The notes under the pieces: model-generated
The model's input: the letters and a program-made list of their open reading frames with translations, nothing else
What the model was told of the DNA's origin: nothing
Database searches by the model: none
Part shown: positions 26,931 through 35,169 of the stretch, piece by piece
Layout of the letters: each line of letters begins with the position of its first letter
Numbering within the stretch: the first letter of the stretch is position 1
Assembly: GCA_028707085.1 (NCBI GenBank)
Contig: JAQTUW010000026.1
Location: 1 to 36,516 of the forward strand
Origin: Methylococcales bacterium
GTDB taxonomy: Bacteria; Pseudomonadota; Gammaproteobacteria; Methylococcales; Methylomonadaceae
Length of the DNA: 36,516 nt
Direction: 5' to 3'
Position numbers and translations under genes: made by a program

Positions 26931-29210
26931 ATGTTAAGCAAAGAACTCGAACTGACACTGAATGCCGCATTTACCGTTGCGCACACCAAACGGCATGAAT
27001 TCATCACCGTGGAGCATCTGCTTCTGGCGCTGCTGGATAACGACACCACCATTCCCATCCTGATCGCCTGCGGCTGCAACGTCAATGCGCTACGCGGGGA
27101 GCTGACCCGCTTCATCGACGACACCATCTCGCTGATACCGGAAGGCGTACAGCGCGAAACCCAGCCGACCCTGGGTTTCCAGCGTGTGCTGCAACGCGCG
27201 GTGTTCCATGTCCAGGCTTCGGACAAAAAGGAAGTGACCGGCGCTAACCTGTTCGTGGCCCTGTTTAGCGAACAGGACTCCCATGCCGTGTATCTGCTCG
27301 GCAAACAGGATATTACCCGGCTGGATGTGGTCAATTATCTGGCGCATGGGGTATCGAAAATCGAACAGCAGCAAAAAAAGGATGCGACCGACGATCTGGA
27401 CGGCGAACGCAGCCCAGGCGAAGGCATGGGCAGTCCGCTGGAGAAATACGCCACCAATCTGAATGAAGAAGCGCTGAAAGGCAATATCGATCCACTGATA
27501 GGCCGCGAAGACGAAGTGGAAAGAACCATACAGGTGCTGTGCCGCCGGCGCAAAAACAATCCGCTGCTGGTCGGCGAGGCCGGGGTTGGCAAGACCGCCA
27601 TTGCCGAAGGTCTGGCCAAACGCATTGTCGAGGAGCAAGTGCCCGACGTGCTGCTGGACAACGTCATCTACTCGCTGGATCTGGGGGCGCTGGTGGCGGG
27701 CACCAAATACCGCGGCGATTTTGAAAAACGCCTGAAAGGTTTGATCAACCAGCTCAAAAAACAGCCGCATGCGATTTTGTTCATAGACGAAATCCATACC
27801 ATCATCGGCGCGGGTTCCGCATCCGGCGGGGTGATGGACGCCTCCAACCTGATCAAGCCCATGCTGGCCTCCGGACATTTGCGCTGCATCGGCTCCACTA
27901 CCTATCAGGAATACCGTGGCATCTTTGAGAAGGATCACGCCTTGGCGCGGCGTTTTCAGAAGATCGACGTGGTCGAGCCTTCCGTCGAGGATACCGTGCT
28001 GATTCTGAAAGGCCTCAAATCGCGCTTCGAAGAACATCACGGCCTGAAATATACCCAGGAAGCCCTGCGGACGGCGGCCGAGCTTTCTGCGCGCTTCATT
28101 ACCGACCGGCATTTGCCGGACAAGGCAATCGATGTCATAGACGAAGCCGGCGCCCACCAGCGGCTGTTCAGCGAAAGCGAGCGCAAGGCGACCATCGACA
28201 TTCCGGAAATCGAAGAGATTGTCGCCAAAATCGCCAGAGTGCCTTCGCAGACGGTGTCGGCCACCGATAAGGACAAACTGGTCAATCTGGAGAAAAACCT
28301 GAAAATGCTGGTGTTCGGTCAGGACGAAGCCATCATGGAGCTGGCCTCGGCCATCAAACTGTCCAGGGCCGGCCTGCGCGACGCTTCAAAAACCATCGGC
28401 TCGTTTCTGTTCGCCGGGCCGACCGGGGTGGGTAAAACCGAAGTCAGCCGGCAACTGGCCAAGGTGCTGGGCATCGAGCTGATCCGCTTCGACATGTCGG
28501 AATACATGGAGCGGCACACGGTTTCCAGGCTGATAGGCGCGCCTCCGGGCTATGTAGGTTTCGACCAGGGCGGTCTGCTGACCGAAGCGGTAACCAAGCA
28601 TCCGCATGCGGTGCTGCTGCTGGACGAGCTGGAAAAAGCCCATCCCGATGTGTTCAACCTGCTGCTGCAGGTCATGGATCACGGCTCGTTGACCGACAAT
28701 AACGGCCGCAAAGCCGATTTTCGCAACGTCATCCTGATCATGACCACCAACGCCGGGGCTGAAGAAGGCAGCCGCGCCTCCATAGGTTTTACCGAACAGA
28801 ATCACGCCCTGGACAGCATGAAGGTCATAGAGCGCGGTTTCTCGCCGGAATTCAGAAACCGTCTGGACGCCATCGTGCAGTTCAAGCCGCTGGATCCGTT
28901 GGTGGTGGGCAGCGTGGTGGATAAATTCATCTTCGAACTGGAAGCGATACTCACCGACAAGGATGTGACTTTGACGCTGGAAGCGGACGCCCGAATCTGG
29001 CTGGCCAAACACGGCTACGATGTTAAAATGGGTGCAAGGCCAATGGCGAGGCTGATTCAGGAAAAAATCAAAAAACCTCTGGCGGAGGATTTACTGTTCG
29101 GTCGTCTGGCCAATGGCGGACATGTGCGGATTTATGTCGAAAACGATGCGCTGGCTTTTGCGATTGAAAGCAAGCCGCTTGCCGTTTCGGAATTGAATCA
29201 GGTGGTCTAG
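26931..29210 (+). CDS. clpA: ATP-dependent Clp protease ATP-binding subunit ClpA
   Basis: A 759-residue double-ring AAA+ unfoldase that feeds ClpP. The N-terminal Clp repeat domain spans about 1-145. The first ATPase domain carries GEAGVGKTAIAEG with Walker B ILFIDEIHTIIGAG. The second carries AGPTGVGKTEVSRQ with LLLDELEKAHPDVFN. There is no ClpB-type middle coiled coil, and the length is normal for ClpA. GAGAGG precedes the ATG as a good ribosome-binding site. Immediately upstream clpS supplies the adaptor, so both are probably transcribed together. Confidence 0.96.
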   Translation: MLSKELELTLNAAFTVAHTKRHEFITVEHLLLALLDNDTTIPILIACGCNVNALRGELTRFIDDTISLIPEGVQRETQPTLGFQRVLQRAVFHVQASDKKEVTGANLFVALFSEQDSHAVYLLGKQDITRLDVVNYLAHGVSKIEQQQKKDATDDLDGERSPGEGMGSPLEKYATNLNEEALKGNIDPLIGREDEVERTIQVLCRRRKNNPLLVGEAGVGKTAIAEGLAKRIVEEQVPDVLLDNVIYSLDLGALVAGTKYRGDFEKRLKGLINQLKKQPHAILFIDEIHTIIGAGSASGGVMDASNLIKPMLASGHLRCIGSTTYQEYRGIFEKDHALARRFQKIDVVEPSVEDTVLILKGLKSRFEEHHGLKYTQEALRTAAELSARFITDRHLPDKAIDVIDEAGAHQRLFSESERKATIDIPEIEEIVAKIARVPSQTVSATDKDKLVNLEKNLKMLVFGQDEAIMELASAIKLSRAGLRDASKTIGSFLFAGPTGVGKTEVSRQLAKVLGIELIRFDMSEYMERHTVSRLIGAPPGYVGFDQGGLLTEAVTKHPHAVLLLDELEKAHPDVFNLLLQVMDHGSLTDNNGRKADFRNVILIMTTNAGAEEGSRASIGFTEQNHALDSMKVIERGFSPEFRNRLDAIVQFKPLDPLVVGSVVDKFIFELEAILTDKDVTLTLEADARIWLAKHGYDVKMGARPMARLIQEKIKKPLAEDLLFGRLANGGHVRIYVENDALAFAIESKPLAVSELNQVV

Positions 29211-29226
29211 CCGGGTAGCAGCGCTG

Positions 29227-29243
29227 TCCCGTGCAATACGGGA
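29227..29243. terminator. short hairpin between clpA and infA stops
   Basis: TCCCGT and ACGGGA form a 6-base-pair stem with loop GCAAT, exactly between the convergent stops of clpA and infA. Its position suits a bidirectional terminator, but no T-tract follows on either strand. Confidence 0.35.
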
Positions 29244-29462
29244 TTAGCGGTTGCGGAAGGTGATGCGGCCTTTGGTCAGATCGTAAGGCGTCATTTCTAC
29301 TCTAACTTTGTCGCCGGTCAGAATGCGGATGTAATGCTTGCGCATTTTGCCGGAGATATGCGCGGTGACAATATGTCCGTTTTCCAGTTCGACGCGAAAC
29401 ATGGTATTAGGCAGGGTGTCGATAACCTTGCCATCCATTTCAATCTGATCTTCTTTAGCCAT
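29244..29462 (-). CDS. infA: translation initiation factor IF-1
   Basis: A 72-residue OB-fold protein, the standard length. [20 protein letters not shown], the core [20 protein letters not shown] and the end [20 protein letters not shown] are all diagnostic. IF-1 binds the ribosomal A site of the 30S subunit with IF-2 and IF-3. It is convergent with clpA, an arrangement shared with E. coli, although no tRNA-Ser gene lies between them here. AGGG about 10 bases upstream of the ATG serves as ribosome-binding site. Confidence 0.97.
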   Translation of the reverse strand: MAKEDQIEMDGKVIDTLPNTMFRVELENGHIVTAHISGKMRKHYIRILTGDKVRVEMTPYDLTKGRITFRNR

Positions 29463-29491
29463 TTTTTAAGCCCTAGGTTTTTAAACGTGGC

Positions 29492-29500
29492 ATTTTAGCA
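29492..29500 (-). promoter_or_regulatory. extended -10 element for infA
   Basis: On the minus strand this reads TGCTAAAAT, an extended -10, 29 bases upstream of the infA ATG. No good -35 lies at the expected distance. Confidence 0.35.
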
Positions 29501-29509
29501 CGAAAATCA

Positions 29510-30340
29510 GGGACTATTCTAACAATAGTAAACCAGGGTAGGGGTTCAGTTTGAAATTTAAGCCATAAAAACCCCGTTTCCAGGCTATTCCCTATTTCGT
29601 GCGGTAATCCCCCTTGTGTCTGAATACGCCGAAATGTCGCCGCTCCGATTTTTACGGCGGCCACCGCCATTCGCGCCCAGGCTTGATGACCCCCCGATGA
29701 TATAAGTATTTGTCCGCCGCCAACCGGCCTTGCCTGGCGCTCAAGCGGACAATCGACAATGGGCAACCAACCGCTTCGAATCTCGCCTGGAACAGATGTT
29801 CCAGGCGGCGGCTAAGTTTCGTATTCTTCATGGCGTGAAGCGGCCTCGCTCATTACAAAACACCGAAGCTGGATTCAGCACCCGCCAGCAGGTTTTGACA
29901 TGATAGCCGGATGTGATGAACTTCGGAATGCTCGGCATTAATAATGTCGCCGGTTCCCGCAAGTAATCCAGTACAAAATGGGAGCCGGCGGTAAATGCTT
30001 GACAACAAACAGGTGTTGTTTACTAAAAAGCTTTCCAAATACCGCGATACTAAGCTAGTATCACGCACAGGGCGGTTTCTCTAATAGTCCGTCAATTATG
30101 TTTTGACGAATAGGCTAATTTGCTGCCTGGGTATTTTGCCAGAGTTTTAGGCCGCATGGATGCCGACTCAAGCCTACATGGATGTATTCACCGCGTCCTC
30201 TGGCGGAATACCCCGGCAGCAGATGGGTAGCTCTTATCTGTCATTGCAACATCGGCGGACTGCTAGCGCTCTTCAAAGTTTTTCTGCATTACCCTCTTAT
30301 CCCGCCAATAAAATCAGCTTTTTAATAAGTTCAAAAAAGG
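29510..30340. other. gene-poor stretch with inverted repeats at the border of the AT-rich region
   Basis: No convincing gene. A perfect 10-base-pair hairpin lies at 29784-29807 (CGCCTGGAAC, loop AGAT, GTTCCAGGCG). It is enclosed by a wider pair, CCGCTTC near 29771 and GAAGCGG near 29836. A second perfect pair, GATACTA / TAGTATC with loop AGC, lies at 30046-30062 and could be an operator. Open frames on the minus strand (29473-29766 and 29853-30068) show no family motif. The block separates housekeeping genes from the accessory genes to the right. Confidence 0.4.
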
Positions 30341-30348
30341 AGAAAACA

Positions 30349-30849
30349 ATGGAAAATGCACCTGAAACCGGCCTGCAAACAGCTCTTGGTACGCCGCCAA
30401 GCGGAGGAACCGTTCAAATCGGTACTATTGTTGCCTATGTTGGTACAAACATACCGGAGACGTGGTTATTATGCGACGGCAATAAAATACCGGGTCAATA
30501 TAATACATTAATCGGCATAGTGGGGGACTATACCCCAAATTTAGGCGGAAGAACGTTAATAGGCGCGGGAACAGGGACGGATTCCAGCGGCGCTCAGCAA
30601 ACATTCACGCTTAAACAGACAAGCGGAGAATTTAATAACAGGCTCTCCATAGAACAAATGCCTAGCCATGATCATTATCTATTATTTGGTAATACTAGCG
30701 GTCATACAAACCCGCAATCGGTGAATTGGGATACAAAAAACATGACAGCCGATCACGATAATACCTCGTCAACGGGTGGCGGCCAGCCACACAACAACAT
30801 GCAGCCTTATTATGTGATAAATTACATAATATACGCAGGAACCAATTAA
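30349..30849 (+). CDS. phage tail collar-domain protein (MdpB-like)
   Basis: A 166-residue protein starting MENAPETGLQTALG at 30349, with the strong ribosome-binding site AAAAGGAG 7 bases upstream; an upstream in-frame ATG at 30160 gives an unlikely extension. The tail-collar domain is seen in GTIVAYVGTNIPETWLLCDG, followed by TPNLGGRTLIGAGTG, a SHDHYLLFG His motif, and the typical end GGGQPHNNMQPYYVINYIIYAG. In phages this domain lies at tail-fibre tips. In bacteria, MdpB-like free-standing copies are widespread and of unclear role. No other tail gene is seen, so this is not an obvious prophage. A terminator follows, so it may be its own unit. Confidence 0.85.
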   Translation: MENAPETGLQTALGTPPSGGTVQIGTIVAYVGTNIPETWLLCDGNKIPGQYNTLIGIVGDYTPNLGGRTLIGAGTGTDSSGAQQTFTLKQTSGEFNNRLSIEQMPSHDHYLLFGNTSGHTNPQSVNWDTKNMTADHDNTSSTGGGQPHNNMQPYYVINYIIYAGTN

Positions 30850-30863
30850 TTAAACCATTTATG

Positions 30864-30897
30864 GAGCAGGGCGTTTTCATCATTCCCTGCTCGTTTT
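30864..30897 (+). terminator. rho-independent terminator after the collar gene
   Basis: GAGCAGGG (30864-30871) and CCCTGCTC (30885-30892) form a perfect 8-base-pair stem with a 13-base loop, followed by GTTTT. It lies 15 bases after the collar-protein stop. Confidence 0.65.
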
Positions 30898-30931
30898 GCA
30901 AACAGCTATCTCACCAGCCGGCCAAAACATT

Positions 30932-32539
30932 ATGTTTAAAAAAACGGATCCAAACACCTATACAAAATTTTGCTATTTATTGAATAAAGAAACCGTTATA
31001 GGCAGCATTGCCATAGAATATCAGATCACTCTTTATGAAGAAGTGCGATCAAAGGACGCGGCTTCCGTCTATAAGGCGAGGGATCAGCTATTTATAGTTA
31101 ATTGCACGCAAAGGATCAATATCTATAATCCAAATAGCCAGAATTTGCAGCCCACCCATAATTTAACAGCCTATAACAATTATCCGGCCATGATAAATAC
31201 ATCGATGTATTTAAATCAGTATGAGGGCATGGCATCCCAATTGTTGAAATATTCGCCTGAAACGATTAACACCCAGGTTGAGTCGTCAGGCACCACAGGA
31301 ACCGATACGGGACTGACAAAAGAAAGCGCAAGCAGCACGACCAGCGGCTCTACAACCTCGCAAACCAACACCTATGGAACAAGCGTGAATATTAGCGATA
31401 CCTCCATGGGGGCATCCGCTACTTACGAACATTCTTCCACGGTTTCAAGAGAAAACTCAAACACCAACAGCTCAAGCCTGGCTGTGAATAATAGCACTAA
31501 TGCCGCCAATTCAGCGTCTATGAGCATAAAAGACTGGGGCGCCTACGCACTGGTCAATCCAACCACCAAAAAGCCATCCTGGACCTTCGGCCAGGAATAT
31601 CCCTGGGACGCCATACAGTGTAAAAATACTGACGGCGTCGCCAATCCGAACAATCCTGAACAGGTCAGGCTGGTCATTCCCACTTCAATGCTGGTTCGCC
31701 TGTACGATCAGGTCACGCTGTATCCACCCAGCGAACTATCAAGATTCGGGATTAACTTCGTGATGAATGCCTCCTGGATTGTTGAGGTCAGTCATGACGC
31801 TTCGACAGAAATAACCATCGATCATGTTGTAAACTATTTTTCCGCGTCACATATTCTTGCTGGTTCCACGGTATCGGTGTATATCGACCAAAACGAACAT
31901 ATTCTGTCCGCTCCTGGCGACGAATCATTATCGACCAGTGTTGATTTGAATTTTATGGCGCTGGCCCCTTTGGGGTTGAGAAGCGACGCCGCCATTATTG
32001 GCTTTATACCGAACAAGTTCATCAAACGGCCCGCGCCTGCTTCAGCCGCCAGCGCGCCGGTTGCTTTCAAGATCATTTCCACTACCAACGACTTAATGAT
32101 ACTGGATACCACAAAGTATCCAGCAGACTGCAATGCAGGGGCTGGTTTTACAGCTTCGCAAACCTCGCTTACCGCAGATTTTTCTGCAAATTGTATCGCA
32201 TTGCAAATGACCATGTATTTCAAAGTGATCGATTCAGTCACTAATTACATACTGTACATAAAGCATTGGAAAGCCAAGGCAACCGGCGTGATGTTGACAT
32301 TGGTGATCAATAACGATCTAGATAACCCCATAGTAAAATATGTAGACGCGACGGAAGCCGAAGGCGGCGAAAATAATCTGTTACAAATTGCCCTGCGTAA
32401 TCAGGATTTTGCTTCGATTGACTATCATGACTATTTGCAGCTTGGCCTCAACGCCATTCAAATAACCATGCAACCTTTTGACAATAATTATGCAGACTGC
32501 GCCTATCAGGTACGCGCCATTTCGATTGAACAAGGTTGA
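30932..32539 (+). CDS. uncharacterised protein with Ser/Thr-rich central stretch
   Basis: A 535-residue protein of unrecognised family, starting MFKKTDPNTYTKFCYLL. A TTG 36 bases upstream is in frame but lies at the foot of the terminator. No signal peptide or membrane span is visible. Residues about 115-200 are extremely rich in Ser, Thr, Asn and Gly with alternating small hydrophobics, followed by IKDWGAYALVNPTTKKPSW and FGQEYPWDAIQC. The C-terminal half looks beta-rich. Such Ser/Thr-rich alternating strands occur in aerolysin-type pore-forming proteins, but they also occur in linkers, so this is only a hypothesis. The gene is flanked by terminators on both sides and probably forms a single-gene unit between the collar protein and a Lys-rich protein. 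Confidence 0.7.
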   Translation: MFKKTDPNTYTKFCYLLNKETVIGSIAIEYQITLYEEVRSKDAASVYKARDQLFIVNCTQRINIYNPNSQNLQPTHNLTAYNNYPAMINTSMYLNQYEGMASQLLKYSPETINTQVESSGTTGTDTGLTKESASSTTSGSTTSQTNTYGTSVNISDTSMGASATYEHSSTVSRENSNTNSSSLAVNNSTNAANSASMSIKDWGAYALVNPTTKKPSWTFGQEYPWDAIQCKNTDGVANPNNPEQVRLVIPTSMLVRLYDQVTLYPPSELSRFGINFVMNASWIVEVSHDASTEITIDHVVNYFSASHILAGSTVSVYIDQNEHILSAPGDESLSTSVDLNFMALAPLGLRSDAAIIGFIPNKFIKRPAPASAASAPVAFKIISTTNDLMILDTTKYPADCNAGAGFTASQTSLTADFSANCIALQMTMYFKVIDSVTNYILYIKHWKAKATGVMLTLVINNDLDNPIVKYVDATEAEGGENNLLQIALRNQDFASIDYHDYLQLGLNAIQITMQPFDNNYADCAYQVRAISIEQG

Positions 32540-32568
32540 TTCAATGCTTTATGCATGGAGAAGATAAT

Positions 32569-32602
32569 TAACCAGGATATGCCTGCATACCCTGGTTATT
32601 TT
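32569..32602 (+). terminator. strong rho-independent terminator
   Basis: A long hairpin: TAACCAGG pairs with CCTGGTTA, and inside it TATGC pairs with GCATA around loop CT, with a single A/C mismatch between the two stems. TTTT follows directly. It lies 30 bases after the stop of the 535-residue gene. Confidence 0.75.
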
Positions 32603-32683
32603 GTCGATTCTGTTCATGGCTGACCGGCTAAGATCGGGATTTATGCCGCGCTGAAATATCTTGATAGCAGTGGGTAAAAAATA

Positions 32684-33505
32684 ATGAATGTCAAAAAGCT
32701 AAAACCGATAGCCCAAAAAACCAATCACACCCTAAAGCTGAAGGCGCCTAAAACCGAAGAAACCGTAAAAAAGGTTAAACTTAAACGCCCAGGCTTTAAC
32801 ACGAATAAAAAGCAGGCCTCTATATTGGAGGCCAGTTTGGCGACAGGAAGCGATCTGTCCAGGGTCAATCTGCAAGAAGCGGATTTGGCGGCCCCGCATA
32901 GAGGCGCTTATAGTCAATTAAGAGATTTAATACTTGAAGGAAGTCCTGATAAAGTGGAAGAAGACATTCAGGCGCTATTGAAAGCCAGCATACATTATGA
33001 AAAAGGACTAAAAAAGGTATCTTTAAACCCTGAAAAGGCAAAATATCATAAACTGGCCGATTTATTCAAGGAAGGACGGGTACAGGTAGAAGAAGAATTG
33101 CATAAATTCAAACAGGATCCCGCCAACCCTGCCGTCAAGGAATCCTTAATTAAAGCGACAAACAATCTTCCCAGCAATGCCGGCGGATTAGGCCCGCACA
33201 GCAGTTGTAATCTTATCGCTTCAGACAGAACGCATATGCATTATACCCATAATCCCAAACAACCCTTTACGCCTCGGAGCAATGCTGCAAGAAAGGTTTT
33301 TTCAAACGTCCCCGTTGCAACGACTGATGCAGGAAAAAAAGGTGTCTCGATAACAGGACAAACGCCGCCTGTCAAATTTCCCGGTACGATTGCTACCAGC
33401 GATGTTAATGTTGGCTCTACAGTATTTCGAGGCGCGTTATTTGTTAATGAAGCGGGCCAGGTTTTTAAACCGTCCGGCCTGGATGGATGGACGCTAGTAA
33501 ATTGA
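32684..33505 (+). CDS. uncharacterised protein with Lys-rich N-terminus
   Basis: A 273-residue protein that matches no family recognised here. Residues 1-45 are strongly basic with repeated Lys-Leu-Lys patterns (KKLKPIAQK, KLKAPK, KKVKLKRPG). Residues about 60-165 look helical and charged. The C-terminal part (about 170-273) holds a His/Thr-rich segment, SDRTHMHYTHNP, then short beta-like repeats ending PSGLDGWTLVN. No signal peptide or membrane span is seen. A basic unstructured head joined to a compact tail domain would suit a delivered effector or a nucleic-acid-binding protein; both are speculation. The ribosome-binding site is weak (GTGGG, far from the ATG). Confidence 0.65.
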   Translation: MNVKKLKPIAQKTNHTLKLKAPKTEETVKKVKLKRPGFNTNKKQASILEASLATGSDLSRVNLQEADLAAPHRGAYSQLRDLILEGSPDKVEEDIQALLKASIHYEKGLKKVSLNPEKAKYHKLADLFKEGRVQVEEELHKFKQDPANPAVKESLIKATNNLPSNAGGLGPHSSCNLIASDRTHMHYTHNPKQPFTPRSNAARKVFSNVPVATTDAGKKGVSITGQTPPVKFPGTIATSDVNVGSTVFRGALFVNEAGQVFKPSGLDGWTLVN

Positions 33506-33921
33506 AAGAATGTTACATAAACGGCATTGCCGCAGAAAAAGCTAGCTGTCAAAATTCACAATAGGCTTACTATTGATAACGTTCTAAACTAACGTTGTGA
33601 GGTCTGGAAGCTAAGCGACAGCAAGCGTTGGCCGAATAGTCCATGGAAGCGCACAGGCGCGGGGCTGTTTTTCACGGAAAAACTACAAGGTCTCCCGATA
33701 GCGCGTCGAGTCATACAAAAGCGAGAAGTTCCGGCTTTATGGGCCGGGGCCGCCGAAGGCAATCACTGTGGCGGTGTAGGGCGCGATTGCTAGCCTGGGA
33801 TGGCTGGCAATCTTTCCCGCCAGCAGCCGACACTCACCGAATCCAGTACCCCACGAATAGGGAATAGCCACAATAATCAGTAGGTTAGTCTGAGTTTAAA
33901 ACACCCGCCAAAGGATTAAAA
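33506..33921. other. 415-base intergenic region with small inverted repeats
   Basis: No supported gene. AACGTT occurs twice (near 33579 and 33591), and GCTGGC / GCCAGC pair around 33803-33827. An open frame at 33643-33867 has no family features. The segment ends at AAAGGA, the ribosome-binding site of the following regulator gene. Confidence 0.35.
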
Positions 33922-34698
33922 ATGGGGAAGTCTATAGGGTCGGATTTATTTAATATTCCAAAGACTGATGTTTTAGCAACCCTTGATTTGATTTTGGCAA
34001 GTAATGAGTTTATTAATGCTCCACGCATGTGCCGTTTGTTGCGTTTTCTTGTCGAGAAGGCTATCTCCGGGTCTGGTTCGGGTATCACCGAATATGCCAT
34101 CGGCCTTGAAGTCTTTGACCGCAACCCTTCAAATTATAGTACCAATGAAGACCCTATTGTTCGGGTTCAGGCAGGTCGCTTGCGTGAAAAGCTAAGGAAG
34201 CATTATACCACCTTTAATACCAGTTCCGATATTGTAATATCAATTCCAAAGGGTAGTTACATACCGGTCATTCAGCACATGAACGTTACAGAAACCTGCA
34301 TTAAGCGGTGCCGTCTGCTGGGCTTCCAGCCGTTTAAATGTATCTCGCCTCACAAACATGCAATTTCTTTCACACAAGGCTTGAATGAGGAGCTTAAGCA
34401 TCAGCTATTTAATTTGTTTGGCAAACAATTAAGCTACATCCCTTGTTATATCGCCGGCGACCTTGATAACGAGAACCGAACCTTACAAGCTATTTTCAGC
34501 TCGGAAATAACGCATCTTCTTGAAGGAAGCGTCCAAACCGACGCAGAGCGAATTAGAGCGTCAATACGCCTGGTTGATGTTTCAGATGGTTGCATTATTT
34601 GCTCGGAACAATTCGATCGAAAAATTTTTTTTGTGATGTCACATCAGCAAGAGCTTGCTTCTTCTATTTGTAATACCGTAAGGCGTTACACAGCCTGA
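33922..34698 (+). CDS. winged-helix plus TolB-like regulator, short form without TPR
   Basis: A 258-residue protein. The N-terminal part matches the DNA-binding domain placed before adenylate-cyclase-like or TPR proteins: MCRLLRFLVEKAISG, ITEYAIGLEVFDRNP, DPIVRVQAGRLREKLRKHY, then VISIPKGSYIPVI. The C-terminal part resembles the TolB-like nucleotide or sensor domain: THLLEGSVQTDAERIRASIR and LVDVSDGCIICSEQFDR. Relatives usually continue with TPR repeats for several hundred residues; here the protein ends at RRYTA, so it is either a natural short form or a truncation. The start has AAAGGA 7 bases upstream. It probably controls the neighbouring accessory genes, an inference from position. Confidence 0.78.
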   Translation: MGKSIGSDLFNIPKTDVLATLDLILASNEFINAPRMCRLLRFLVEKAISGSGSGITEYAIGLEVFDRNPSNYSTNEDPIVRVQAGRLREKLRKHYTTFNTSSDIVISIPKGSYIPVIQHMNVTETCIKRCRLLGFQPFKCISPHKHAISFTQGLNEELKHQLFNLFGKQLSYIPCYIAGDLDNENRTLQAIFSSEITHLLEGSVQTDAERIRASIRLVDVSDGCIICSEQFDRKIFFVMSHQQELASSICNTVRRYTA

Positions 34699-34908
34699 AT
34701 CTTCCGTGCATAACTCAGACCTGCTGTAAAATCCATAATTCTGGCCAGATGGTTTTTCCTCACGGTTCACCGTCACCTTTGCGGGCCAGAAATCTGCCCG
34801 GCATGGCGACAAATCGTGTTACTGCGTTGGGGCGTGGCGGTGTCCTGAGTGGTTTCTTTTTGTTGAGAATGTAAGCGTTCCGCCACAGCGTGCCTAAAAT
34901 TCCGTGCT

Positions 34909-34941
34909 GTTACGGTAACATGCAGAGATAGTTACCGTAAC
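34909..34941. promoter_or_regulatory. pair of GTTAC-N-GTAAC palindromes, 22 bases centre to centre
   Basis: GTTACGGTAAC (34909-34919) and GTTACCGTAAC (34931-34941) are each perfect palindromes around one central base, and each is the reverse complement of the other. Their centres are 22 bases apart, about two helical turns, so two dimers would bind on one face of the DNA. Candidate binders are the regulator encoded just upstream or a host factor. The site is about 230 bases before the next gene. Confidence 0.6.
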
Positions 34942-35129
34942 GATACTAGTGCGGCAGGCGTTTCTTCATTACTGTTGAGTCGCGTCGAATCCATTATCAA
35001 ATACAGCGCTTGATCTTCATCAACATGAATGACCCTTCAGACCAGTGAGGCTGCAACCTGTTTTTGAGCATATCGATTTCACGCAACACGGATTGAAATC
35101 AAAAATCGACATTTGGTATTTGTCCTTTA

Positions 35130-35149
35130 TTGATTTCGTAATAAATCAA
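35130..35149. promoter_or_regulatory. inverted repeat just upstream of the 303-residue gene
   Basis: TTGATTT and AAATCAA form a perfect 7-base inverted pair around CGTAAT, 20 bases before the ATG. It could be an operator or a leader hairpin near the ribosome-binding site AGGAA at about 35159. Confidence 0.4.
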
Positions 35150-35169
35150 CTAAGCATCAGGAAATCGAA

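Larger units (their letters stand above)
34699..35169. other. regulatory intergenic region upstream of the 303-residue gene
   Basis: 470 bases without a gene. TTCTGGCC (near 34739) and GGCCAGAA (near 34785) form a wide inverted pair enclosing a small ACGGT / ACCGT hairpin, perhaps part of a transcript end for the regulator gene. The stretch also contains the two palindromic sites and the promoter-proximal inverted repeat listed separately. Confidence 0.4.

Noticed and set aside
29473-30068. Two minus-strand open frames upstream of infA as genes
   Set aside because: No family motif and no convincing ribosome-binding site; they overlap hairpins and the probable infA promoter.
30160-30348. Longer N-terminus for the collar protein
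   Set aside because: The extension has no ribosome-binding site and no family similarity, while the ATG at 30349 follows AAAAGGAG at ideal distance.
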